From assembly GCF_900199545.1 (NCBI RefSeq), contig NZ_LT962671.1, positions 1,453,753 to 1,517,752 on the forward strand: a stretch of DNA of 64,000 bases, read 5' to 3'. Each line of letters starts with the position of its first letter. Position 1 is the first letter of the stretch. The DNA is from Raoultibacter massiliensis (GTDB lineage: Bacteria > Actinomycetota > Coriobacteriia > Coriobacteriales > Eggerthellaceae). Both the position numbers and the translations under genes were made by a program. The notes below the pieces were generated by a model that worked only from the letters and a program-made list of their open reading frames with translations, ran no database searches and was not told the origin of the DNA. Shown piece by piece: positions 1-8,769 of this stretch.

Positions 1-66
1 ACAGCGAATCTGAGCAGGCGGGAGCTTCGCTCCGCATTTTCCGCAATTCACGCATGGATAGCACAT
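1..66 (-). CDS. Small Cys-rich protein, 5' end only
   Basis: A good ribosome site (GGAAGGAG, 8 bases before ATG at 66) opens a frame that runs off the left edge after 22 codons. The visible N-terminus has four cysteines within its first eleven residues (C2, C5, C8, C11) and another at position 22, so it is probably a zinc-ribbon or Fe-S miniprotein. It lies 69 bases downstream of another Cys-rich miniprotein on the same strand and continues the long minus-strand cluster. Function unknown; the rest lies outside the window. Confidence 0.6.
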   Translation of the reverse strand, partial: MCYPCVNCGKCGAKLPPAQIRC

Positions 67-135
67 GTGATCGGCTCCTTCCCGTATTCGATACCGCATC
101 GGACGCGCGCAGACCCGCCCGCAGCGCAGCCGCTC

Positions 136-315
136 TTATTCATGCCGAGAACGCCACTCTTCCCACGCCCGCTCGCGCGCTTCTTCGGTAATAGGGGCTT
201 TGCACAGCGGGCAGGCCTTGAGATCCATGAGCGTACGCGCACCGCATTCCGCGCACACGACCATCTTGGGCTTGCAGTTCTCGCATGTCGGCAAACACAT
301 GTAGCAATCAGGCAC
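136..315 (-). CDS. Small zinc-ribbon protein (59 aa)
   Basis: The start is taken as GTG at 315 because AAGGAG sits 5 bases upstream; the longer open frame has no such site. The 59-residue product has eight cysteines, mostly arranged as CxxC-type knuckles (CYMC, CENC, CAEC, CPLC), which suggests two small zinc-binding units followed by a charged helical end rich in E, R and W. It has no signal peptide or membrane segment. It is one of at least four Cys-knuckle miniproteins in this redox cluster and may act in metal handling, protein-protein contact or enzyme assembly. No named family was recognised. Confidence 0.65.
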   Translation of the reverse strand: MPDCYMCLPTCENCKPKMVVCAECGARTLMDLKACPLCKAPITEEARERAWEEWRSRHE

Positions 316-429
316 AATCGCTCCTTTCGGGTGGCGTACAGGTAACTCGAAACGCACGTCTGCAGGCGGGGCCGATGAGCCACGCAGAAGGGCACTGCGC
401 TCGCAGCAGGCCGCGCGGCAGAGGCGAGC

Positions 430-1686
430 TCAATCCATCAGCTCGTCGGGCACGGTCTCATCGAGGCGGTCGTCGCCCGCAAAGAACCGACAGTGAACGC
501 ATTCGATAACGAACAGCACAGCGCATCCCGCACCGGCGACGATCATCGACAGATCGGCCCCGCCTCCCGCGCCGAACAGCAAATCCTTCACGCCCTCGAT
601 GACGAGAGGAGAGACGGAGAAGCCGAGCGACGTCAACGCCAGCACAAGCGAAAGCGCCATGGACACGACGTTCTGATCTACCGATTTCGACGTGCTGTAC
701 AGCGTGGTGACATACTGGATCCCCGCCCCTATGCCGAAAATCGTCCCCCCGACGAGAACCGCCAGCATATCGGGCGCAAGCGCAACCATCAGAAAACCCA
801 CCGTAAGCAAGGCCAACCCGGGCAGAAGCACATATCGGCGAAACAACTTGACTATCTGCCCGTAAAAAACGCCGACCGCAAACGAGGCGATTTGGAGTAT
901 CGCTGTGATCGCCGCAGTGTCCACCACGTTGCCGAAGCCCTTCTCGTTGATGAGCATCGCGATGTTCGACTGGAAGGCGAAGTTGAAAAGCGACACCGCG
1001 CAAAAGATGAAGCATGCGTAGGCCAAGGCGGGAGTAAGCAGCTTTCTTACCCCCGAGGACAGATGCCGACGCTTGATCAGGCGCTCCTCTAACTGGCCTT
1101 TCGGCAGATGCGTAGCCGTGATAATCAGAACGGGGATAACGCCTATGTATATCAGGTACGCGAAATTCCATTGGATGAGGGCTAGAAAACCGACCAGAAG
1201 GGAAACGGCGGCGGCGCCGAGGTAGTTGATCGCCTGCTTGAAACCGAGCACACGACTGCGCTCGCTCTTGCTTTCCCAATACTGGCATACCAGCATGCTC
1301 GCAAGGGGATGCAGCAACCCCTGCCCGATGCCGATAAGGGCGCTGCTCGCAAACAGCAAGCCGATGTGAGGCTCCGCGATCGCCGCCGGAGCAAGTCCGC
1401 CGACCAGCAGAAACGCCAGGGCGATCTCCGCGATGGTCTTCTTGTGCACAAACGATGTCAGAATCCCCGCCAACAAGGTGGTGGGGATGCTGGCGAGCGA
1501 AGGCACGGCGAGGATCATCTGGATCCCCGCGCGGGGAACATCCGGATACATCTCCCACAACATGGCCAGAACAGAGGAGAACGCCGAAAAAACGCTGTCG
1601 TAAATGGCGAAGGCCCCGATAGGAATAAGAAAAAGCAAATGCTGAACCTTGAAATAGCCCGCAATGCTTCTGAGCAGCTCTTTCAT
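430..1686 (-). CDS. MFS transporter
   Basis: A 418-residue integral membrane protein of the major facilitator superfamily, with about twelve hydrophobic segments split by a central basic loop (near LPKGQLEERLIKRRH). ATG at 1686 is chosen because GAGGTGG precedes it by about 5 bases; an upstream in-frame extension of 44 residues is Arg-rich and not membrane-like. The N-terminal half has a glycine-rich helix (GIGQGLLHPLASM) typical of the oxalate/formate and NarK-like MFS branches. It is the second of two adjacent MFS genes downstream of the second molybdopterin enzyme, so it probably imports that enzyme's substrate or exports its product. The substrate cannot be read from sequence. Confidence 0.8.
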   Translation of the reverse strand: MKELLRSIAGYFKVQHLLFLIPIGAFAIYDSVFSAFSSVLAMLWEMYPDVPRAGIQMILAVPSLASIPTTLLAGILTSFVHKKTIAEIALAFLLVGGLAPAAIAEPHIGLLFASSALIGIGQGLLHPLASMLVCQYWESKSERSRVLGFKQAINYLGAAAVSLLVGFLALIQWNFAYLIYIGVIPVLIITATHLPKGQLEERLIKRRHLSSGVRKLLTPALAYACFIFCAVSLFNFAFQSNIAMLINEKGFGNVVDTAAITAILQIASFAVGVFYGQIVKLFRRYVLLPGLALLTVGFLMVALAPDMLAVLVGGTIFGIGAGIQYVTTLYSTSKSVDQNVVSMALSLVLALTSLGFSVSPLVIEGVKDLLFGAGGGADLSMIVAGAGCAVLFVIECVHCRFFAGDDRLDETVPDELMD

Positions 1687-1783
1687 TACAGCCACCTCGC
1701 TGACTAAGCAATCCTGATTACGTAATCGATTTACAATCTCAATGCATGCCGCAAAGCAAGGCGGCATCTCTCGGCGCTCCGCT

Positions 1784-3013
1784 TTACGGACGCGTTTCCC
1801 TTGCGCTTCGCGACGCACCTGAAACGGCGGCGAAAGCGGATCGTTTTTTCATGACCAAGAACAGGATCAACGCTGCGGAGACAAAACCGAAGCAAACCTC
1901 GTACATCGCAGCAACCCCCCACGTCTGCATAACGAATCCCCCCACAAGCGGGCTCATGCCCATATTGACGTCGGGCCCGATATAGAATGTATTAGAAGCT
2001 CTTCCCAATTCTCGCACATCGGCACCGCGCACCGCCTCGGCCTGCAATGCCGAATGCGCCGATCCTTGGCCGATGCCGACAAGCGCCCCCGCAATCGCAG
2101 CAGCGGCAAGGGAATGCATGGCGACGAGAACCGCGACGCCCGCCAGATCGATGAGCAGAGCCGGCGCGATCACGACGCCGAACCCCTTCGTATCGCTCAA
2201 GCGCCCCGCAAGCGGCCGCGCAACGAGCGCCGATACGGCATACAGAGTGAAGTACAAGGATATGCCCGCGATGCCGCGAGCATCCCCGACGGCAAAAAGA
2301 AGCGACACGTTGATGCCGTGAGGCACTCCCGCAAGAGCGGCCATGACCGAATAGGGAGCAGCAGGAACGAACACGAAATCGCGCAGGCGAATCACCCGCT
2401 TGCCGCCGCATCCTTTCCGACGGCGCTCGATGCCAAGATCTGCGCAACCGCTCTTGGGCAGCTTGAACGAAACAGCAAGAACCAGCCCGATCGCAAAGAG
2501 CAGGCCAGCCATCATGAAGCAATCGAAATACCCGACCGCTTCGCCGACGCCGGCAGCAACCGAAGGGGCGATGGCGCACGACGTCGTCGTAACCACGCCC
2601 ACCCAGCCGACCGCCCTGCCGATGCAGTCGTGCGAGACGACTACGGAAACCAGCGAGACGACCACCGCCGAGCGAAACGCGAAGGCGACGCCCTGCACGA
2701 TGCGAAACGCACCGATCCACCACACGTTCGGTGCAAACGCGCAACCGAACGCAGCAACCGTAAACAACAGCGCAGCCAGCACGAGCAGCGTGGTCTTGCT
2801 GAATCGGTCGGAGATCCACCCCGTGAAAGGTCGCATGGCCAATGCGGCAGAGGCGACGAGTCCCGCTATGAACCCGCCTACGGCAAGCGATGCTCCAAGG
2901 AAGATCACGTAGCTGGAAACGATCGGATTCGTCAGATACGTTGCAAACTGGAATACCGCTTCGATAAGCAGCAGATGAACGAATCGGATGTTCCAGAGCT
3001 TGTTGCGTTGCAT
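1784..3013 (-). CDS. MFS transporter
   Basis: A 409-residue, twelve-segment MFS carrier. The motif between helices 2 and 3 is visible as GWISDRFSKTT, and a second copy (GRLSDTKG) lies between helices 8 and 9, as expected for two six-helix halves. AAAGG precedes the ATG. It is followed at 97 bases by a second MFS gene that is only distantly similar, so the pair is not a recent tandem duplication. Its place directly after an oxidoreductase, ferredoxin and zinc-ribbon set suggests substrate/product exchange for that enzyme. Substrate unknown. Confidence 0.82.
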   Translation of the reverse strand: MQRNKLWNIRFVHLLLIEAVFQFATYLTNPIVSSYVIFLGASLAVGGFIAGLVASAALAMRPFTGWISDRFSKTTLLVLAALLFTVAAFGCAFAPNVWWIGAFRIVQGVAFAFRSAVVVSLVSVVVSHDCIGRAVGWVGVVTTTSCAIAPSVAAGVGEAVGYFDCFMMAGLLFAIGLVLAVSFKLPKSGCADLGIERRRKGCGGKRVIRLRDFVFVPAAPYSVMAALAGVPHGINVSLLFAVGDARGIAGISLYFTLYAVSALVARPLAGRLSDTKGFGVVIAPALLIDLAGVAVLVAMHSLAAAAIAGALVGIGQGSAHSALQAEAVRGADVRELGRASNTFYIGPDVNMGMSPLVGGFVMQTWGVAAMYEVCFGFVSAALILFLVMKKRSAFAAVSGASRSARETRP

Positions 3014-3053
3014 GGCGAATCAACCTTTCGCGATATCCGCAGCCTGCGATGCG

Positions 3054-3350
3054 CTACTTCGAAGGCACCTTGGGAGCTTCGGGAGCGCCCGGCGCTTTCG
3101 GGGCGCCGGGCATCGAAGGCGCCGGGGCGGCGGGTGCGGGAGCAGCGGGCGCCGCAACAGCCAGTTCGCTTCCGCATTCAGAGCACTCCATGGCGCCGGC
3201 GATGTTCATCTCGCCGCAATGCGGGCACTTGATCCGATCTTCGGGCAGCTCGGCGCCGCACTTCACACACTTCTCCGCGACGGAGGGATTGATCATGCCG
3301 CACTCGGGACACGTTTTCGGGGTCGAGGCGGCTGCCGGTCTAAAGCACAT
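3054..3350 (-). CDS. Double zinc-ribbon protein with Ala/Pro/Gly tail, MCFRPA family
   Basis: A 98-residue protein preceded by AAGGAAGG. It starts MCFRPA, then has two zinc ribbons with CxxC pairs (CPEC/CVKC and CPHC/CSEC), and ends in a disordered tail of roughly 33 residues made of A, P, G and K (units like APKAPGAPEAP). The gene at 10159-10392 has the same MCFRPA start, one ribbon and the same kind of tail, so the two are paralogues, each sitting beside a molybdopterin enzyme/ferredoxin pair. No enzymatic domain is present. A scaffold, metal-donor or maturation role for the neighbouring oxidoreductase is inference. Confidence 0.75.
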   Translation of the reverse strand: MCFRPAAASTPKTCPECGMINPSVAEKCVKCGAELPEDRIKCPHCGEMNIAGAMECSECGSELAVAAPAAPAPAAPAPSMPGAPKAPGAPEAPKVPSK

Positions 3351-3437
3351 GGCCTTCCTTCTTTCTTTTCGAATATGCGAAAAACCCGTCGGCGCAGGGG
3401 CCGCGCAAGCAGCGCGCAGCCCCGAGCCGACCGTTTC

Positions 3438-3779
3438 CTACGGGATGAGAAGCGTCGTCCTTCGATCGCGTTCGGCCATCTTGGCCGCCAGTTCGTCGAT
3501 CGGACCGTATTCGATCGCGCTTGCCAGGCAATGGAGCTGGCATGCCGGAACGCCGCCTGCGGCGACGCGATCGGCGCACAGATCGCAATACGAGGTGATC
3601 AGCGGGTAGTAGGTGTGCTCCCACGTACCCTCCTCCATCAGCTCCCAGGGACCGAGCACGAGCATTTTAATACCGAACTGGCCGATCGGAAGGTCGTGTT
3701 CGTTCTTGCATGACACCTCGCAAGAATGACATCCGGTGCACCAGTAGTTATCGATGAGCAAGCCGTATTTCTGAGCCAT
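3438..3779 (-). CDS. Two-cluster 4Fe-4S ferredoxin subunit
   Basis: ATG at 3779 follows a near-perfect AGGAGG site. The 113-residue product carries a CxxCxxCxxxC motif (CTGCHSCEVSC) near residue 14 and a second CxxC...CxxxC group (CDLC, CQLHC), enough for two [4Fe-4S] clusters. It belongs to the DmsB/PsrB/transhydroxylase-beta type of electron-transfer subunit but is about half the usual length, which means a minimal two-cluster form. It lies 11 bases after the catalytic gene and surely forms a complex with it. No Tat signal is present on either subunit, so the pair should act in the cytoplasm. Confidence 0.9.
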   Translation of the reverse strand: MAQKYGLLIDNYWCTGCHSCEVSCKNEHDLPIGQFGIKMLVLGPWELMEEGTWEHTYYPLITSYCDLCADRVAAGGVPACQLHCLASAIEYGPIDELAAKMAERDRRTTLLIP

Positions 3780-3790
3780 GTTCCTACCTC

Positions 3791-6292
3791 CTATTCGGCC
3801 ATAAGATTCTGCAGAGCGGGATCGTTCTTGATGGAGCCGGGGAAGTTCTGCAGGCTCGGAAGATCTTGGGGAGCATGCTCGACAAGCGGCGCGTGATCGG
3901 CTTTGGACAACCTGCCGATCATGCACTTCATCGGCGCGCCGAATCCGTAGTGGCCGACGACGTTGTTCGGAATGAGCTCGTTGATGTTGGACTTCCACAC
4001 GCCGCCGATATTGGGTTCGTTCATATCCTCTTCGGGATACCACCAGCCATGGTCGGCCATGACCACGTTCGGCTTCAGGATCGGAGTGATCTTGGCCTTT
4101 TCATAGCACTTGCCCCACGGGTTTTCGATGCACACCCATTCGCCTTCGGTCACCCCGATCTCTTCGGCCAGATCGGGATGCATGGCAACAACCGGATACG
4201 GTTTGATCTCACGCAGCATCTTTGATTGGCGATGCTCGGAATGGAACGAAGCCCAGTTGCGAGCACCCGTGGTGATGGTGATGGGATACTCGTCTTTCCA
4301 GTTGGGGTGTTCGGCGGTGTACTCCGACATGAAATGGGAGGCGGCGCAGGAGTGTAGCTCGTCGGCGTCGTCTTGCCAGTACTCGCTGAACACAGGCTCC
4401 TCGTAATAGGGCAGCGGATCGCCGCCGCACGCCGCGAACATCAGGCTGAAAAGCTCGACCTTGCCCGTCGTGGTGTTGAACCCGGGTTGGCCGTCAGGAC
4501 GCAGCATGCCGCGTTCGTACTTGCGGTACTCGGTCTTGCGGCATACCTGCACATGCTCTTTGAGATATTCCCAATCGTGCCCGAACCCGACCACCTTGGT
4601 GAGGTCCTCGGAGATGTAGCGCTCGATGCTTTCGACCTTGCTTTCGCCGTCGACGTAGAAGTTGTCGCGAAATGCGGGGCGCTGGGCCAGATCGTGGACG
4701 ATCTCGAATTCGCTCTTGCATTCGCCGACCGGCTCGACGGCTTTCACCATTGCAGCCACGGGGCCAGGATGCTCGCCCATGAGCTGTGTGATGTAGCCAT
4801 CGTGCTCGAGCCATGTGGCAAGGGGCAAGAACAGATCGCAGCAGGAAGCGATGGTGGGATTCATGAAGATGTCCTGTGCGACCACGAAGTCCATACGCTT
4901 CAACGCCTTATGCCAACGACCCGGAGCCGCCGTATTGGTGGGAGCCACAGGATTGGTGTGCAGGATCCAGCAGAAGCGCACCGGGTACGGCTCGTCGGTT
5001 TCAAGCGTCGGCAGAAACTCGTCGGGCACCGCCTTGCCGAGCAGCAGCTTGTAGATAGGATAGACGTCGAGGCCAACGGTGCTGTCGCGCTGTTCTTGGG
5101 TAACCGGGTTCGGGGGAACGGTCTCCTTTTTCTTGCTGCCCCCCACCCCGTCGACGTTGTCGAACTGGTTGCCGCCGAAGTCGAGCGTGATGTTCCAACC
5201 GATGTTCGTGCCGCCGGGGATATCCAGATTGCCCGTGATCGCCACAAGCGCGTACAGGCAATGCACGCTTTGAACGCCGTTGGGATTCTGATCGTTGGCG
5301 AGGCCCATGTTGAGCCCCCAGGGCTTTTCGGACAGGCAGCGGGCGACCGCGCGAATGGTTTCGGCGGGCACCTCGGTCACCTCGGCAGCCCAATCGACCG
5401 TGTATTCCATAACGCGCTCTTTGAATTCGTCGAAGCCGTAGCACCATTTCTCAACGAAGTCATGGTCGTACAGATCCTCCTCGATGATCACGCGCAACAG
5501 GCCGAAAGCAAGAGCCGTGTCCGTGTTCGGGCGAAGCTGCATGTAGTAGAGGGCGCGGGTGGAAAGCCAGTTCACGCGCGGATCAACGTTGATGAGCTTG
5601 GTGCCCCGCTTCAGAAGCTCGATGATCGAATGACCCCACGTGCCGTCGGGATTCGAGCGGAGAGAGTCGCGTCCCCAGTTGAGCAGGTACTTCGGCTGCA
5701 CGTACTCGGGATCGTCATAGCGCCCGGGAAGGCCGTTGGCGAAGTCGTATTCAATGTAGCCCGCACCGCCGATCATCGAGCACACCGTATCGCGCGGAGC
5801 CATGCAGGAGAAGCCCGTCTGCGTATAGCACTGATTCGTGGTAACGCAAATGCGGGCAGACGTGTTCGTCATGTAGCGACCCGCTTCACGGCCGGTTCCC
5901 GTCAGCACGGTCAAGCTGTTGGGTCCGTACTGCTCCTTGCACTTCTTGATCTCTTCCTCGATCTTGTCGTAAGCCCAATCCCAGGAAACAACCTTCCACG
6001 CATCGGCGTTGCCTCGATCCTTCGGGTCGCGGTACATCGGGTGAACGACGCGATCGGGGTGGTAGATGAGGTCGAGCACGCGCAAGCAGCGCACGCACAG
6101 GCGACCCTTCGTCGTGGGGTGATCGGGATCGCCCTCGATTTTTACGCACTTGCCATCTTTGACGTATGCGAGCACACCGCATCCCATGCCGTGGCAACCC
6201 GGAGGCGACCACGGAGACGTACGGTGTACTTCGGTGCCATCTTCCAGCACGCGCACCTGAGGAGCGGCGTTTTCATCTATGTAAGTAGCCAA
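3791..6292 (-). CDS. Molybdopterin-dependent oxidoreductase, catalytic subunit (cluster 2)
   Basis: An 833-residue DMSO-reductase-family enzyme with the bis-MGD architecture. Translation probably begins at TTG (6292), since AGAGGT lies 7 bases upstream and no ATG fits. The N-terminal iron-sulfur region is degenerate: C33-x4-C38, C49, C66 and C69 are present, but the position matching the first ligand of the paralogue at 11388-13712 (C27 there) is a serine (S26). A CxxPR motif at C162 is placed identically in both enzymes and is a candidate for the metal-ligand region. There is no Tat signal. The N-terminal pattern (WSPPGCH, GRLCVRC, YHPDR) is like that of gut actinobacterial catechol dehydroxylases and their relatives. 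Substrate unknown; the link to that group is from memory of family patterns. Confidence 0.9.
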   Translation of the reverse strand: MATYIDENAAPQVRVLEDGTEVHRTSPWSPPGCHGMGCGVLAYVKDGKCVKIEGDPDHPTTKGRLCVRCLRVLDLIYHPDRVVHPMYRDPKDRGNADAWKVVSWDWAYDKIEEEIKKCKEQYGPNSLTVLTGTGREAGRYMTNTSARICVTTNQCYTQTGFSCMAPRDTVCSMIGGAGYIEYDFANGLPGRYDDPEYVQPKYLLNWGRDSLRSNPDGTWGHSIIELLKRGTKLINVDPRVNWLSTRALYYMQLRPNTDTALAFGLLRVIIEEDLYDHDFVEKWCYGFDEFKERVMEYTVDWAAEVTEVPAETIRAVARCLSEKPWGLNMGLANDQNPNGVQSVHCLYALVAITGNLDIPGGTNIGWNITLDFGGNQFDNVDGVGGSKKKETVPPNPVTQEQRDSTVGLDVYPIYKLLLGKAVPDEFLPTLETDEPYPVRFCWILHTNPVAPTNTAAPGRWHKALKRMDFVVAQDIFMNPTIASCCDLFLPLATWLEHDGYITQLMGEHPGPVAAMVKAVEPVGECKSEFEIVHDLAQRPAFRDNFYVDGESKVESIERYISEDLTKVVGFGHDWEYLKEHVQVCRKTEYRKYERGMLRPDGQPGFNTTTGKVELFSLMFAACGGDPLPYYEEPVFSEYWQDDADELHSCAASHFMSEYTAEHPNWKDEYPITITTGARNWASFHSEHRQSKMLREIKPYPVVAMHPDLAEEIGVTEGEWVCIENPWGKCYEKAKITPILKPNVVMADHGWWYPEEDMNEPNIGGVWKSNINELIPNNVVGHYGFGAPMKCMIGRLSKADHAPLVEHAPQDLPSLQNFPGSIKNDPALQNLMAE

Positions 6293-6527
6293 CTCTGATA
6301 CCTCTTCTTTCTGGTTTCTCGTCGTTTTGCATCAACCTATGCAGGAAGATGCCCCCTCGCCTATCATTCGGGCGGCGGCCTGAACTTTGCGCGCCTTCTG
6401 CGAAAGCGCTGCGTGCTCCAATGCCCGCGCATGCGACCCCCTTACCCCATCGTTTTCCGTGCGGCTCCGCCCGCCGCGCGCCATCCGACCGAGCATGCGC
6501 CCGAGACGGCCGGCAGAAACCCTCGGA

Positions 6528-6980
6528 TCATCCGAATATGCCCATGGCGAACAGCAGCAGCATGATACCGACGACCGATACCGAGCATCCGAGCAGGTGC
6601 ATGAACGCAAACCGCTGCTCTCCCGATGTCACGTACATGGCCGGCTGTGCGGGATTGACGTAGATGAGATAGGTTTTGCCATCGAGAAACGGAACGGGAA
6701 GCTGTTTGCGCCCCAGGTAAAGATGGAAAAATACGTTCGCACTCTTGCCTTGGTAGGTTCTGCCTTCGAACTCGTAGCGAAATTCGGGCACGGCGAGAAC
6801 GAAAAGGCCCGAGCGTCTGTTCGACTCCGTCTGATCGTCCGATCCCTTGCCAACATATCGCGCGGGAGTCTCCTCCTGGCAAAAATCGGTTTTCTTTGTG
6901 GCCACAACGTCTACGAACAAAATCGCACAACCCGCAAAGGTAACGATCACGGCGATTGCAAGAAGTATGGTATCCAGCAT
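6528..6980 (-). CDS. DUF3592-like small membrane protein
   Basis: A 150-residue protein with one hydrophobic segment at each end (residues 4-26 and about 128-150) and a soluble beta-rich domain between them containing a YLIYVNP motif. This arrangement matches the DUF3592 type of membrane protein. AGCAGG precedes the ATG. It sits between the GPH symporter and the second molybdopterin enzyme on the same strand. No function is known. The 235 bases after it hold no gene and probably contain the promoter or leader of the downstream enzyme. Confidence 0.7.
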   Translation of the reverse strand: MLDTILLAIAVIVTFAGCAILFVDVVATKKTDFCQEETPARYVGKGSDDQTESNRRSGLFVLAVPEFRYEFEGRTYQGKSANVFFHLYLGRKQLPVPFLDGKTYLIYVNPAQPAMYVTSGEQRFAFMHLLGCSVSVVGIMLLLFAMGIFG

Positions 6981-7107
6981 TTCGACCTGCTCTCATTCAT
7001 CGGTTGCCGCTGAAACTGAACGTCCTTCGGCCGAACGGAAGCCGCTCGGCCGCCCGATCCGAATCCGGCGGATGGAAGCAGGCCGGATTCGGATCCCAAG
7101 CGTCCGG

Positions 7108-8610
7108 CTACTTCGCCCTGCGCTCAGCCAGCGCCTCTTCCGCCTCCTTCATCTGAGCGGAAGTCAGGCGGTGCAGGAAGAAGAAGACGACGAAGCAAAC
7201 GATCATGGCGATCGCCGGCACCATGAAGGTCATAAACGTAATACCCTGCACCATGGCTTCGGACACCACCTCGACCGATGCGCTGTAACCGATCGATGCC
7301 AAACCGAAACCGATGATGGCGCCCTGGAACATCTTGCCGATGTTCGGGCACCACTGGATCGTGCCCATGATGAATGCCTTGGCGCTTTCGCCCTTCTTGT
7401 ATTCCTGATAGGTAATGGCGTTCGCCATGCAAGAGAACTCGACGGCCATCATCATGTTGCCGCCGAAGAAGCTGACGACGATCGCAACCGTGAAGACCAG
7501 CGTCGAAGACGCCGCACCGAAGTAGCCGAAAATCATCGAGACGATTACGATGGCGATGCCCGTCAGGTAGGTGATGCGGTTGCCGAGCTTGCGGGCAATC
7601 GCCTCGCCGCAGAACGTGCCGACCAAGCCCGCAGCGTTAGCCAGCGTAAGGCAGCCGGCGTAGAGCATGGGTTGATCGAACACCACGGTGCAGTAGTACA
7701 CGGCCATGGCTCCGAGCAGCATCGACCATATGGCACGTCCGACCTCGCCGATGAACAGGCCCAGCGCAGGCAGATTCGTAAAGAAGTACTTGAGGCACTT
7801 CCAGATGGACACCTTCTCGATATCGCTCGGAATCTCCTCGGCCTTCCGACCCGCCTTCTTGGCCTCGGCGCGCTTGCGGCAGTACTCCTCGGTCGGATCC
7901 ATGCCCTTGAACATCTTGAACAGGTAGACGTATGCGAGCACGAAAACGATGCCCCAGATAAACGCCGTGATGGTATAGCCGATTACCGTATCGGGGCGCG
8001 TGTTGGAAGCAACATCGCCGCCGGCAAAGAAGATGATCATGGGCAGCGAGACCGCAGCGAACAAGAGCTTGATGATCAGGTTGCCCTGAGCCTTGCGGGC
8101 AGACATCAGCGCTCGGTCGGCTTCGGTCCTCGATGCGACCGTGATCATCGACGTTGCAGAAATCATGAACAGGTTGATGAAGAACTGGCCGATAATGTAG
8201 CAGCCGCCGATCAGTACGGCTTGGGCCACACTGCCGGTCTCGACACCGATCCAAGTCCAATCGGTCCAGGCGCCCATGATGAAGACCAGAGCGCAAACGG
8301 GCGCAAACAGCATGTAGGAGCGGTATTGGCCCCAGCGCAGCCACACGCGCTCGATGATAACGGCGGCGATGAACACGATGATCCACGCCATGAAGCTCGA
8401 TATGGTGGTCATGGTGCCCATCAATGCAGGATCCATGCCCACCGCGTTCGTAAGGAAGTAGTTCCAATACGAACTCAGCATTTGATTCCACCCGGAGAAG
8501 AACATCATGCCAAGGCCGTACATAAGCCCCATTTTCTGAGATATGGCGTTCGTGATCTTCCCTACAGCACCTCCCTGAGGTTCGGGAGCGGAAATCGTCG
8601 TATCGGTCAT
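7108..8610 (-). CDS. GPH-type (MelB-like) MFS symporter
   Basis: A 500-residue protein with about twelve hydrophobic helices. Features of the glycoside-pentoside-hexuronide:cation symporter branch are visible, including an early GLGMMFFSGWNQ segment, a long charged central loop (residues about 235-275, many K, E and R) and a C-terminal helix ending in charged residues. GAGGAAAAGG precedes the ATG. It is the only transporter between the two enzyme sets. Relatives in gut anaerobes carry sugars, glucuronides or plant-derived aromatics, so uptake of the enzyme substrate is plausible but not shown. Confidence 0.82.
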   Translation of the reverse strand: MTDTTISAPEPQGGAVGKITNAISQKMGLMYGLGMMFFSGWNQMLSSYWNYFLTNAVGMDPALMGTMTTISSFMAWIIVFIAAVIIERVWLRWGQYRSYMLFAPVCALVFIMGAWTDWTWIGVETGSVAQAVLIGGCYIIGQFFINLFMISATSMITVASRTEADRALMSARKAQGNLIIKLLFAAVSLPMIIFFAGGDVASNTRPDTVIGYTITAFIWGIVFVLAYVYLFKMFKGMDPTEEYCRKRAEAKKAGRKAEEIPSDIEKVSIWKCLKYFFTNLPALGLFIGEVGRAIWSMLLGAMAVYYCTVVFDQPMLYAGCLTLANAAGLVGTFCGEAIARKLGNRITYLTGIAIVIVSMIFGYFGAASSTLVFTVAIVVSFFGGNMMMAVEFSCMANAITYQEYKKGESAKAFIMGTIQWCPNIGKMFQGAIIGFGLASIGYSASVEVVSEAMVQGITFMTFMVPAIAMIVCFVVFFFLHRLTSAQMKEAEEALAERRAK

Positions 8611-8769
8611 GTTTTAACCCCTTTTCCTCCTCGCACGCAAAGGTGCGATGCCTTTGATGTCAACTGCATCCTTGATGCGCACAGCCCCCGTGGCGCAAAT
8701 CACCTCCCGTTTTGATGCCGAGTCGCAAAGGACGTTCGAAAACGGCTCCCGAACGGGCCCGGCATCGGA

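Noticed and set aside
4373..6298. 641-codon open frame on the plus strand
   Set aside because: It lies wholly opposite the molybdoenzyme gene, its product has no domain or membrane pattern, and it has no ribosome site. Long antisense frames are common in DNA with this GC content.
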